Part shown: piece after piece, positions 40,559-48,985 of the stretch | How positions within the stretch are numbered: position 1 is the stretch's first letter | Layout: each line of letters opens with the position of its first letter | From: Bacteroidales bacterium | GTDB taxonomy: Bacteria; Bacteroidota; Bacteroidia; Bacteroidales; WCHB1-69 | Assembly (NCBI GenBank): GCA_017525245.1 | Contig: JAFXTE010000080.1 | Coordinates: 1-64,000, forward strand | Length of the DNA: 64,000 nucleotides | Direction of reading: 5' to 3' | Notes under the pieces: model-generated | What the model saw: only the letters and a program-made list of their open reading frames with translations | Told to the model about the DNA's origin: nothing | Databases searched by the model: none | Position numbers and translations under genes: made by a program

Positions 40559-42457
40559 TCAGGATTTCCCGGGATAATAGATAACCCCATTCTCGCTGAC
40601 ATACGTCCACAGTTGCGCGTAAAAGTCGTTTTGGCAAAGGGTGGCGCTGTTGCCCACGATGATGAGTTTCATCCGGGCGCGCGTGATGGCGACGTTCATC
40701 CGGCGCAGGTCCTTGAGAAATCCGATGGCGCCGCGCTCGTTGTCGCGCACCATACTGATGAGGATGACATCGCGCTCCTGCCCTTGGAAGCCGTCCACTG
40801 TGTTGACGGTGATGTGGCTGTGGATGGGCGCCAGCGTGCGGCTGCGTCCCACAAGTTTGCGCAACAGGGCTACCTGGGCTTTGTATGGGGAGATGACCCC
40901 GTAGGTGGTGGTCTTGAAGAGCTCGGGATCAATGGCCGTCTGCCGGATGTAGTCCTTGAGAACTTGCATCACCAACGCGGCCTCGTCGTGGTTGGAGCGG
41001 CTCTGCGAGGCACTGAGACGCTCGGCAAAATGGCTGCCGGCCGTGTCCAGCCACACCAACGGCGCGTCCCAGTCGGCAAGCGTGCGGTTGGCCACCTCGG
41101 GCGCCGCCTTGAGCCGTCCTTCGTAGAACCATTGTGAGGAGAACCCCATGATCTGACGGTTCATCCGGTATTGGGTGTCCAACAGCGTGACACACGAGGG
41201 CTTGGACACCACCACCTTCTGCATCAGCGTGTCAGACAGGCCGCCACGTGCCGCCTCCGGGCATTGGATGGTAGGGGGAAGTTGCTGGTGGTCGCCGGCG
41301 AACACCACCCGATCGGCACGCAGGATGGCGGCCCAGCAGGCAGCCTCTATGGATTGGGTGGCCTCGTCGATGAAAAGCGTGCCGAAACGGTATCCCCCAA
41401 GCAGCCGGTGGGAGCTGCCGACGAGGGTGCTGGCAATCACCTCTGCCTCCTGCAATACCTCTTCGTGTATTTTCACTTCCAACTCGTCACGGCGTTTCTG
41501 GAGACGCCGCAGGCGGTTGGCGCGCCGGCTTGAGGGCTCCTCTCCTGCATAGATGTCGCGGATGAGCTTGCGTACACCCCACAACTCTGGATAGTCAGGA
41601 TGGGCGGCATACTGCCGTTCGTATGTGTGTTCCATCAGTGGGCGACTGATGCGCAGAGGATTGCCGATGCGTACCACACGCACCCCCCGTTTGATGAGTT
41701 TCTCGCAGATCCAATCCACCGCGGCATTGCTTGGGGCAGAAACCAATACCTGCGGTTCACGACGCACCGTCTCGATGATGGCCTCCACCAATGTGGTGGT
41801 CTTGCCAGTGCCGGGAGGACCGTGCACCACCGCCACCTCGCGCGCCTCCAAGATGCGCTGCACGGCCTCGTTTTGGCTCGGGTTGAGGTGAGGGAAGACC
41901 ATCCGAGGCAGGGTGCGGAAAGTGGGCTCCTGCATGCCGATGAGCGTCTCCCGCAAATGGACCATCTTTTCATTCTCTATGCTCATGGCCTTCTGCAAGG
42001 CCTCCTCCATCACCTGGTAAGTGGTGTCATCGAAAGCAATACGCACGCCCACATCGTCATGTTCTGCCATGCGTCGCAACTGAAATGCGGTATCCGGGAC
42101 ATCGAGCGCCAGCTGCATGACACGTCCCTCCACACGCTGCACCGTCGCGCCGGAGACAAGCGTTTCCACAGAACGTTTCCCGCTTTTGTCACGGCGGAAA
42201 AAAGAGACGCACTTGCCCGGTTCGAACTCACTGTCAGGGCTGACGGCAAAATCGGCAGTATATTCCACCTCTAAGACATATTGGTTCAAGGCATTGTAGA
42301 AGGACTTGCCCAAACGCACAGGAAACCAGCAACGGCTGTTGAGATGGCCGTGTTGCAGAGTGGTTTGGAAGGAGTTTTCCAAGTCCTGTTGGTCGTATGC
42401 TTTCTCCAAGGAGATTAGCCGCAGCTGTTTTTGCAGGGATTCAATGGATTTCATCAA
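40559..42457 (-). CDS. Superfamily 1 (IGHMBP2/UPF1-like) DNA or RNA helicase
   Basis: A 632-residue helicase. After an N-terminal beta-barrel-containing region come Walker A HGPPGTGKTTTLVEAI, motif II FIDEATQSIEAACWAAI, motif III FAGDHQQLPPT, and C-terminal motifs LLDTQYRMNRQIMGFSSQWF, VNTVDGFQGQERDVILISMV and NVAITRARMKLIIVGN. This is the SF1B family found widely in Bacteroidota next to housekeeping genes; the in vivo substrate is not established. Confidence 0.93.
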   Translation of the reverse strand: MMKSIESLQKQLRLISLEKAYDQQDLENSFQTTLQHGHLNSRCWFPVRLGKSFYNALNQYVLEVEYTADFAVSPDSEFEPGKCVSFFRRDKSGKRSVETLVSGATVQRVEGRVMQLALDVPDTAFQLRRMAEHDDVGVRIAFDDTTYQVMEEALQKAMSIENEKMVHLRETLIGMQEPTFRTLPRMVFPHLNPSQNEAVQRILEAREVAVVHGPPGTGKTTTLVEAIIETVRREPQVLVSAPSNAAVDWICEKLIKRGVRVVRIGNPLRISRPLMEHTYERQYAAHPDYPELWGVRKLIRDIYAGEEPSSRRANRLRRLQKRRDELEVKIHEEVLQEAEVIASTLVGSSHRLLGGYRFGTLFIDEATQSIEAACWAAILRADRVVFAGDHQQLPPTIQCPEAARGGLSDTLMQKVVVSKPSCVTLLDTQYRMNRQIMGFSSQWFYEGRLKAAPEVANRTLADWDAPLVWLDTAGSHFAERLSASQSRSNHDEAALVMQVLKDYIRQTAIDPELFKTTTYGVISPYKAQVALLRKLVGRSRTLAPIHSHITVNTVDGFQGQERDVILISMVRDNERGAIGFLKDLRRMNVAITRARMKLIIVGNSATLCQNDFYAQLWTYVSENGVIYYPGKS

Positions 42458-42530
42458 TAAATACGGATGTTCCCGATAATCTTACCACAGAATAAGACCT
42501 GTTTTAGACAGAATCAAAAGAGTAGCGGCT

Positions 42531-42845
42531 CTACTTCTCCCAGCAATTCACGATGGCATGAAGCCGGAGGCCGACATTAGGGTAATCAACGCCGACTTGG
42601 TCATAGTAATTCAGTGAGGAGCAGTCGCCGGTGGCGGAGACAGTGTCACGGATATAGGTTTTCTCCTGCGGCAGGGTTGATCCTGACTTGAGGTAGATGG
42701 GCTGTCCTGCCGCATTCCACAGCACGGAGTCCACCACTTCGTTTTCAAGGTCGTATGCGCAGGTGCAGTCCACATAATTGGTACAGCCCACTGCGAAGAG
42801 GGTAAGTATGGCCAAAGCACAGACAGATGTGATGATTTTCTTCAT
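42531..42845 (-). CDS. Small lipoprotein with Cys-x-Cys
   Basis: A 104-residue precursor with lipoprotein signal MKKIITSVCALAILTLFAVG and lipid Cys20. The mature part begins CTNYVDCTCAYDLE with a Cys-x-Cys pair and has further Cys in GDCSSLNY and near the end (IVNCWEK). Cys spacing at the N terminus resembles that of the lipoprotein at 29881-30096. The start at 42845 has its own -7 box at 42870-42877. Family and function unknown. Confidence 0.72.
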   Translation of the reverse strand: MKKIITSVCALAILTLFAVGCTNYVDCTCAYDLENEVVDSVLWNAAGQPIYLKSGSTLPQEKTYIRDTVSATGDCSSLNYYDQVGVDYPNVGLRLHAIVNCWEK

Positions 42846-42869
42846 ATCTCGAATGTTTATTTTCAGCGG

Positions 42870-42911
42870 CAAAGATACAATTTTTAGCAAGCACTAAAAA
42901 TCGTATTTTTG
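42870..42911. promoter_or_regulatory. Divergent promoters for the lipoprotein and GT2 genes
   Basis: CAAAGATA at 42870-42877 is the minus-strand -7 box TATCTTTG for the lipoprotein; TATTTTTG at 42904-42911 is the plus-strand -7 box for the glycosyltransferase. The two -33 regions would overlap. Confidence 0.6.
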
Positions 42912-42940
42912 CCGCCGGAAAACCAAGCGTTGTATCGAGT

Positions 42941-43726
42941 ATGAAAATTACCGGCATTATCACCACTCTGAATGAATCCAAAAACATCGAGGCTTGTGTG
43001 CGCTCGCTGCAGCGTGTGTGCGACGAGGTTATCGTCACCGACTCCTGCAGCAAGGACGAAACTGTGGCATTGGCCGAGAAAGCAGGTGCGCGCGTGTTCG
43101 TGCATCCCTACATCGGCGACGGTCCGCAGAAAAATCTCCCGCTGGAGCACGCCCAGAACGAATGGGTGCTCAGTCTCGATGCCGACGAACGGCTCACCGA
43201 CGAGCTCGTGGCAGCTATCCGACAACTTGATTTGGAGCATACTTCGTATGACGGTTTTGCCATCCGCCGCCGCAACTACATTGGCGATCGGTGGGTGAAG
43301 GCCTGCAACTGGTACCCCGACTGGCTTGTGCGGCTCTACCGTAAGGACAAGTTGCGCTTCCTTGACCGCAAGCAGCACGCCTTCGTGCCGGAAAAGAACA
43401 CGCAGCGCCTCAAAGCCGATATCATCCACTACCGCTACAAAAACTATGACAGCCTCTTCGCAAAACCCGAACGCAACTACAGTTCGCGTGGAGCGAAAAT
43501 CCTCTATCTGCAAGGGAAAAAGGCCAATGCTTTCTCGCCGTTTTTCCACGGACTGGCGGCTTTCATCAGCAACTACTTCTTCCGTGGCGGCATCCTCGGC
43601 GGTCTTGACGGCTATGTGCTCTCCCGCGCCGTAGCCCACAACAGCTTTCTGAAATACGCGAAACTGCTGGAATACCAGCGGGACAAGTCGGTGCGGGAGG
43701 CGGAAGACTGGGAATCGGTTTGGTAA
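42941..43726 (+). CDS. Family 2 glycosyltransferase (WaaE/KdtX-like)
   Basis: A 261-residue GT-A glycosyltransferase. The N-terminal ITGIITTLNESKNIEACVRS nucleotide-binding start, VTDSCSKDETVALA, and the metal-binding LSLDADERLTDEL motif are present. The middle segment (RNYIGDRWVKACNWYPDWLV, then RLYRKDKLRFLDRKQHAFV) is typical of WaaE-type LPS-core glucosyltransferases. The likely job is addition of a sugar to a lipopolysaccharide or related glycan; donor and acceptor unknown. Confidence 0.88.
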   Translation: MKITGIITTLNESKNIEACVRSLQRVCDEVIVTDSCSKDETVALAEKAGARVFVHPYIGDGPQKNLPLEHAQNEWVLSLDADERLTDELVAAIRQLDLEHTSYDGFAIRRRNYIGDRWVKACNWYPDWLVRLYRKDKLRFLDRKQHAFVPEKNTQRLKADIIHYRYKNYDSLFAKPERNYSSRGAKILYLQGKKANAFSPFFHGLAAFISNYFFRGGILGGLDGYVLSRAVAHNSFLKYAKLLEYQRDKSVREAEDWESVW

Positions 43727-43946
43727 TTGATAATTGATAATTGATAATGGGGAACCGTATCAGTGTGCGTGATTCCTTATGGATAAAATCTAAGTCTTTA
43801 AGTCTAATATAATCTGGCTTTTGCCCCAAGCCCCAAGACTTTCTAATTATACTAATACCATTTTCTTAGCACAACTCACGGTTCACCCACATCATTAACG
43901 TAAGACCGATTAATTATCCATTATCAATTTTCCATTATCCATTAAA
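43724..43946. repeat. Intergenic region flanked by ATTGATAATGG-type inverted repeats
   Basis: TAATTGATAATTGATAATT words (43724-43750), starting at the glycosyltransferase stop, face a complementary tract at about 43911-43946. The longest exact inverted match I see is AATTGATAATGG (43739-43750) against CCATTATCAATT (43918-43929). The 160 nt between hold no coding signal that I can support. A TAATTATCCATTAT word recurs near 54785. Confidence 0.55.
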
Positions 43947-43951
43947 AAGTG

Positions 43952-43959
43952 TATTTTCG
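43952..43959 (+). promoter_or_regulatory. Near-consensus -7 box for the barrel-lipoprotein-mgtC operon
   Basis: TATTTTCG differs from TAnnTTTG at one position and lies 20 nt before the ATG at 43980. Confidence 0.45.
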
Positions 43960-43979
43960 CAGCGCAATTTTTTGAAAAG

Positions 43980-44789
43980 ATGAAAAATAATATCATACGG
44001 ATATTGATGGTTTTTTTGTTTTGTGCTTTTATTGTGCAAAATATTAGTGCCCAACGTTTTATAGGATCTGTGGTAGCTGGTGTCAATTTTGCCCAAATTG
44101 AGGGTGACGATGTTCATGGTTTTTACAAGGTGGGCTTCAACGGTGGATTGGGCCTGACGGTTCCCGTGAACAGAAAGCAGACTTGGCAGCTGTCCATTGA
44201 GATGCTTTATTCCATGAAGGGATCCGTAAAACGTTGTGACTCAGGTTATTTTAATTTGGACAATTATGGCTCCGCTATGTTCGCGGATGTGGATTGGTCA
44301 ATTCCGATTGATTATAAGAAAAAGTGCAACATTTCCCTTGACTATGTGCAGATTCCCGTGATGGTGCATTACGAGGAGCGGTATTCCGGTTGCACATTCG
44401 GGCTGGGTTTCGCTTGGAGCCGTCTGGTGCGTGCCCATGAGGTCTATAACGGTTACACCCGAACGATAAATGCCCGTTCCGGTACATACAAAAAGAGCGA
44501 TTGGTCGGTCATAGCCGATGTCAACATCCGTTTGTACAAAAACCTGAATCTGAATCTGCGCTATGAGTATTCGTTGGTCCCTATTCGCGTGGCGCAATTC
44601 GAATACCAGTTGAACGACCCTCACAGTCCTCCCGTTGTGGAGACACACAAGTATCATAACAACATGCTTTCAGCCAGACTTATTTATTATATCAACGAGA
44701 AATTTTACAAAAATACTCGCGTGAACAAATACGGCCAGGTTATGGGTACCAGATGGTTGCGCGAAATTCCGGATTATAGAGACGAATAA
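43980..44789 (+). CDS. Outer-membrane beta-barrel protein (PorT/OMP_b-brl-like)
   Basis: A 269-residue protein with a signal peptide (RILMVFLFCAFIVQNISAQ) and alternating strands: FIGSVVAGVNFAQIEGDDVH, GFNGGLGLTVPVN, DYVQIPVMVHYEERYSGC, TFGLGFAWSRL, NLRYEYSLVPIRVA. This matches the Bacteroidota outer-membrane barrel domain seen in PorT-like proteins. It does not end in the last strand; about 30 polar residues follow. It is the first of three genes in a row (10 nt to the lipoprotein), then mgtC. Confidence 0.8.
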   Translation: MKNNIIRILMVFLFCAFIVQNISAQRFIGSVVAGVNFAQIEGDDVHGFYKVGFNGGLGLTVPVNRKQTWQLSIEMLYSMKGSVKRCDSGYFNLDNYGSAMFADVDWSIPIDYKKKCNISLDYVQIPVMVHYEERYSGCTFGLGFAWSRLVRAHEVYNGYTRTINARSGTYKKSDWSVIADVNIRLYKNLNLNLRYEYSLVPIRVAQFEYQLNDPHSPPVVETHKYHNNMLSARLIYYINEKFYKNTRVNKYGQVMGTRWLREIPDYRDE

Positions 44790-44799
44790 TATAACTAAT

Positions 44800-45864
44800 A
44801 TGAAAAAGTTTTTCACTATCGGATTGACCTGTATAGTTGCGAGCCTTTTGCTTCAACAATGTAGCGAACTGGATTTAACCGCAGATTACAAGGATATTAC
44901 CATTTCGTATGGGATTCTGAATCCCAATGATGATGTCCATTATTTCAAGATTTATCGTGGGTTCATCACCGACGCGAATGCTTTGGTTGAAGCGGGGGAT
45001 TGGGACAATGTCTATTATCCGATTGATTCGATTGAAGTGCGATTGGAGGAATATAAGAATGGCAAGATTGTGCGTAGCACTGTGCTGGATACCACAACGG
45101 CTGTTCCGCAAAATCCGGGCTATTTCCCCAATCCCAAGCAGTTGCTCTACTATTCAGACTGGAAACTGGACAAGGATGCGGTATATCGCTTGGTGATTCA
45201 TCGCAATACTACAGGGGATGAAGTGTATGCCGAAACGTTGATAGTGGGGGATTTCAACATCACTAATCCAAGATATGACTGGAATATGAACCTTAATCAG
45301 AATTACACGATTAAGTTCTACCAGGCGGAAAATGCCGCCATGTATGACATTTACCTCACTTTTTACTATATAGAGGTTGATAATGCAACTGGAGCAATTG
45401 AACACAAACAAGTGTCCAAAAGGCTTAACGGGGATTATATCAGAGCTGCTACAGCATCAGAAGTCACGTTTAATTCGTTTATCCCCAAGTCATTTTTCAC
45501 AACAATTGTCCAGGCAATTGAAACAAATCCGTCGGTTACGCGCTATATTGACGCAATTGATGGAAACCCCTATCGTTGTATCCGTCTGACAGTTTGGGCA
45601 GGAGACAAGAATTATCTGACGTATAGGGAAGTGGCAACTCCAAGCAGCAGTGTTGTGCAAAACCAGTTGGAGTACACCAATTTTATTTCAGAGAATGAAT
45701 CGGCCTATGGACTGTTTGCATCCCGGAGCTTTTCATACAAGGATTTGATAATGGAGAATACAACAGGACATAGTGAAGACACGTTGGTGAACAGCCCGTC
45801 CACAAAACGGTTGAATTTTGATTATTACAGGAATTCTCCGGAGTTTATACATAATAATCAGTAA
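44800..45864 (+). CDS. Lipoprotein, possibly DUF4249-like
   Basis: A 354-residue precursor with lipoprotein signal peptide (FFTIGLTCIVASLLLQQC). The N-terminal beta-rich region (DITISYGILNPNDDVHYFKI, then DSIEVRLEEYKNGKIVRSTV) and the C-terminal YTNFISENESAYGLFASRSF recall surface lipoproteins of the DUF4249 type, but I am not confident of the family. It sits between an outer-membrane barrel and mgtC, with gaps of 10 and 2 nt, so these form one operon. Base composition is slightly AT-richer than the flanking genes. Confidence 0.7.
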   Translation: MKKFFTIGLTCIVASLLLQQCSELDLTADYKDITISYGILNPNDDVHYFKIYRGFITDANALVEAGDWDNVYYPIDSIEVRLEEYKNGKIVRSTVLDTTTAVPQNPGYFPNPKQLLYYSDWKLDKDAVYRLVIHRNTTGDEVYAETLIVGDFNITNPRYDWNMNLNQNYTIKFYQAENAAMYDIYLTFYYIEVDNATGAIEHKQVSKRLNGDYIRAATASEVTFNSFIPKSFFTTIVQAIETNPSVTRYIDAIDGNPYRCIRLTVWAGDKNYLTYREVATPSSSVVQNQLEYTNFISENESAYGLFASRSFSYKDLIMENTTGHSEDTLVNSPSTKRLNFDYYRNSPEFIHNNQ

Positions 45865-45866
45865 TT

Positions 45867-46529
45867 ATGGTGTGGACGTTCATTCTTCGTTTGGCTTTAG
45901 CCACCATGTTAGGGGCAATCATTGGCTTCGAACGTGAATATCATGCAAAAGAAGCTGGCATAAGGACACACCTTTTGGTCGCACTTGGCGCCTGTCTTTT
46001 CATGATACTCTCTGTCTATGGTTTCGATTTCATGTTGGACCGTGACCATGTGAGTTTTGATCCGTCACGCATTGCCTCTCAGGTGGTTACGGGTATCGGT
46101 TTCATCGGTGCGGGCACCATCATCCTGCAGAAGCAGATGGTGCGCGGACTTACTACGGCTGCCGGTCTTTGGGTCACCGCCGCTATCGGACTCGCTTGCG
46201 GTAACGGAATGTTCATCATCGCCGCTGTCACCACCGTTATCGTGCTGGTGTCGTTGGGATTGATCAATGTCTATCTGCCTTATTTCTCTCAAAAAGAACG
46301 CCACATCACATTCCTTGTTGAAGATTATGGCGTGATGACGGAGATTCTGGAAAGGCTTCGCCAGGAGAAAATCACAGTGCTGAACTACGAGATGCACAAG
46401 TCTGCAGAGGAAAACAACGGCAAAATGCTGGTTACCTTGGAGATACGGATGAAACGATATGATAACGTCAAGGGTGTCACTTTGATTCTGAAGAATTTCG
46501 AAAAGGTGGAACTGGTGCAGATCTCGTAG
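45867..46529 (+). CDS. MgtC/SapB-family membrane protein
   Basis: A 220-residue protein with four or five transmembrane helices in the MgtC core: LRLALATMLGAIIGFEREY, GIRTHLLVALGACLFMIL, RIASQVVTGIGFIGAGTIIL and GLTTAAGLWVTAAIGLACG. The last 75 residues form an ACT-like cytoplasmic domain (HITFLVEDYGVMTEILERLR). MgtC proteins help cells adapt to low magnesium and modulate the F-ATPase in pathogens. It is 2 nt after the lipoprotein, so translation is probably coupled. Confidence 0.92.
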   Translation: MVWTFILRLALATMLGAIIGFEREYHAKEAGIRTHLLVALGACLFMILSVYGFDFMLDRDHVSFDPSRIASQVVTGIGFIGAGTIILQKQMVRGLTTAAGLWVTAAIGLACGNGMFIIAAVTTVIVLVSLGLINVYLPYFSQKERHITFLVEDYGVMTEILERLRQEKITVLNYEMHKSAEENNGKMLVTLEIRMKRYDNVKGVTLILKNFEKVELVQIS

Positions 46530-46532
46530 TTG

Positions 46533-47642
46533 TTAGCTATTGGCGGTTACAGAGTGGTAAATCTCCGTCCATTTTTTACCGATGACATCGGGAGAGCAAA
46601 TATCCTTTGCCTGTTGTCGGATGATTTCGCTATCGTACTGTTTGCTGTTGTCCAGCATATAATCCAGTTTTTCAACAAGTTGGGCTTCGTCTTTTGGAGT
46701 AACGATGACGGCATTGTTTTCGTTGGCGATTTCTGGAATGCCGCCGACGGGGGTGGTCACCACTGGCGTGCCGGTGCTGAACGACTCTAATAGCACACAC
46801 GGCTGGTTTTCGTAGTTGGAGAAAAGCAGGAAAAAGTCGGAATCCTGTAGCAAGGCAGCGATTTCCGTAGAAGTTTTGCGCCCGAGGAAGTGAACGGTGG
46901 AATCCAGACCGCGTTCTCGGACGTATGTCTCTGCCAGAATGTTCCGGAAGTCGTGGACAATGTTGAGCTCAAAATCGTTACGGCGTTTACTTAACGCATC
47001 TACTGCATGAAGGATGCCCATGATGTTTTTCGCATCGTTGTCCAATGTGGAGACGTGCAGAATCTGTTTTTTCACCCGTGGGGCGATAGAGGTTTTCAGC
47101 GAGAACAAATCAGTGTCAACCACATTGCCGACCACACTCTGGGGCTTTTTCGCGGCGACGGGAACCGTGGAGACGATATTGCCGAGCAGGTTCTGCGACA
47201 CGGCGGTGATGTACGCGGAATGCCGGTATGTGTATCGCAAGGCCCATTTTTGGTAAGCAGTGAGCGAGACGCGGTTCATGGGCTGGTAAACAGACCAGTG
47301 TTCGCTGATAATCAATGGGATATGATGTTTTTTTGCCAGAAATGCCGCCACGGGGCCGAGCGGGAGAGCCACATGCAGATGAATCAGGTCGGGCTTCCCG
47401 TGTTTTTGGATAATCTTCTTAAATTCAGCGATATAAGCTAAAGGAAGATCCTTCTTGTGCTGATAATGAACAGGATGGAAATGTATGTTCGGGGGAAGGG
47501 GTGGTTTATAATCTGCTTCCGAATGATGAAGGATGATGGATTCCGTTTCTGCGCCGATAGTTTCAATCTGTCGCAGGATGAAATTGCCGTTCAGCGGCTT
47601 GTCCGCATCGGGAAACCAAGAGGGGATGTGTACGACAATCAT
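46533..47642 (-). CDS. Family 4 glycosyltransferase
   Basis: A 369-residue GT-B glycosyltransferase. The N-terminal domain acts on the acceptor (IPSWFPDADKPLNGNFILRQ); the C-terminal domain has the donor-binding ESFSTGTPVVTTPVGGIPEI with the E-x7-E region near FLLFSNYENQPCVLLES. The family transfers a sugar to lipid-linked or polysaccharide acceptors. It overlaps the flippase gene by 4 nt (47639-47642), so the two form one polysaccharide module. Confidence 0.9.
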   Translation of the reverse strand: MIVVHIPSWFPDADKPLNGNFILRQIETIGAETESIILHHSEADYKPPLPPNIHFHPVHYQHKKDLPLAYIAEFKKIIQKHGKPDLIHLHVALPLGPVAAFLAKKHHIPLIISEHWSVYQPMNRVSLTAYQKWALRYTYRHSAYITAVSQNLLGNIVSTVPVAAKKPQSVVGNVVDTDLFSLKTSIAPRVKKQILHVSTLDNDAKNIMGILHAVDALSKRRNDFELNIVHDFRNILAETYVRERGLDSTVHFLGRKTSTEIAALLQDSDFFLLFSNYENQPCVLLESFSTGTPVVTTPVGGIPEIANENNAVIVTPKDEAQLVEKLDYMLDNSKQYDSEIIRQQAKDICSPDVIGKKWTEIYHSVTANS

Positions 47643-48955
47643 TTGCGCTCCTTTCTTTTGAAGATGGATATGGATGACAGGTTTTCTTTCAACAAGACGA
47701 GGTCTTCTTTGGTGATGAGGAAATCATGCAGGACAGCTTTTGTCCGGATAATGAATAAGATCAAGGTGTAAATGAATGTGCAGGTGTAGGCGATGCTGGA
47801 GATGTGGCCTGCCACCTGAAGGGCATGGATAGGGTCTGCCTTTGATGTTCCTGCCAGCCATGTGAAACCCAGCGCGAGTGTCACTGCCAAGCCTATGAAC
47901 GAGCCGATGGCGTTGATGTGGAACTTGCCGTGTCCAGCAAAATAATGCGAGAGAATTGATAGACATGATAACGATACAATACCCGGCAACAAACTGTTTA
48001 TCACAGGCTTGGATTCAGCATATTCGGGACCGAAGATGAATCCGAAAAAGGATGCCGGCAGTAGCCAAAGCACCAATACGGCAATCAGGATGATGACAAA
48101 CACGACTTTCAGCAGCGACAGGGTGATGCGCTTCGTGTAGTCGGCTTCCTGACAGTTGGAAATCCGCGCATATTCTACTACGCAGATGCTTTTCGGGATA
48201 ATCAGCACCGCTTCCGAAATCTTGTTCCCCAAGTCGTAGATTCCCAGTGCCTTGTCATTGATAAACCGTTGGATGAGAAAGTAGTTTGTACGATAGGTGA
48301 GCAATTGGGCCAAGTTCGCCAATTGCGTCCAGCAACCGAGTTTGACCATTTCCCCGAATAACTTCCAAATGCCTTCAAAGGTGTTGAAACGGACGTTGCG
48401 GCAGATAAAAAAACAACTGATGATGCATGGCACCAAAAAGGAAATCAGGTAAAGGTGCAGGTAAATGCGGATGTGGATTTCCCAACCGAAATGATGGTGC
48501 AGAAACAGGGTTATGCAAAGAAGCAGTATCAACAGCAAGGCTTGCGTAAGTTGCAGTATGTTATACAGTTTGATGTTCTCTTTACCTTGAATGATGCCGA
48601 GGTGGATGAAATAGAGGTTGAGGACAAGGGATGTGACGAAGGTGAAGAGGATGAATTCGTGTGGAACCAAATGAAAGACATCCAATATACACACACCGAC
48701 GGATGTGCTGATTAACATCCATGCGTACGAGAGGAACAGCAGCTGGAGATTGTCGCGTTGCGGGGTGAGATAGACCAGAGTGGAACCGCCCACGAAGTTG
48801 CTGAGCACCTGCAACAAGGTCAGCCCGAGAATGACAATGGCGATGGTGCCGGTTCCCTCAGGTCCGAATTGGTTGGTGTTGATGATGATCACGGTGAACA
48901 TGATGACCGTGGTCAGCAATCGGTTGAAGAAGGTTCCCAGTATCTTTTCTGTCAT
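47639..48955 (-). CDS. Oligosaccharide flippase (Wzx/MATE-like)
   Basis: A 438-residue polytopic membrane protein of the polysaccharide-transport branch of the MOP superfamily, with about 12 to 14 hydrophobic helices (for example FNRLLTTVIMFTVIIINTNQ, TIAIVILGLTLLQVLSNFVG, VVFVIILIAVLVLWLLPASF). It starts with MTEKILGTFFNRLLTTVIM, typical of Wzx. It flips lipid-linked repeat units across the inner membrane. It follows the T9SS cargo gene by 30 nt and overlaps the glycosyltransferase gene. Confidence 0.88.
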   Translation of the reverse strand: MTEKILGTFFNRLLTTVIMFTVIIINTNQFGPEGTGTIAIVILGLTLLQVLSNFVGGSTLVYLTPQRDNLQLLFLSYAWMLISTSVGVCILDVFHLVPHEFILFTFVTSLVLNLYFIHLGIIQGKENIKLYNILQLTQALLLILLLCITLFLHHHFGWEIHIRIYLHLYLISFLVPCIISCFFICRNVRFNTFEGIWKLFGEMVKLGCWTQLANLAQLLTYRTNYFLIQRFINDKALGIYDLGNKISEAVLIIPKSICVVEYARISNCQEADYTKRITLSLLKVVFVIILIAVLVLWLLPASFFGFIFGPEYAESKPVINSLLPGIVSLSCLSILSHYFAGHGKFHINAIGSFIGLAVTLALGFTWLAGTSKADPIHALQVAGHISSIAYTCTFIYTLILFIIRTKAVLHDFLITKEDLVLLKENLSSISIFKRKERK

Positions 48956-48985
48956 GATTAGAAATGGATGGAAGTGAATGCCGGA

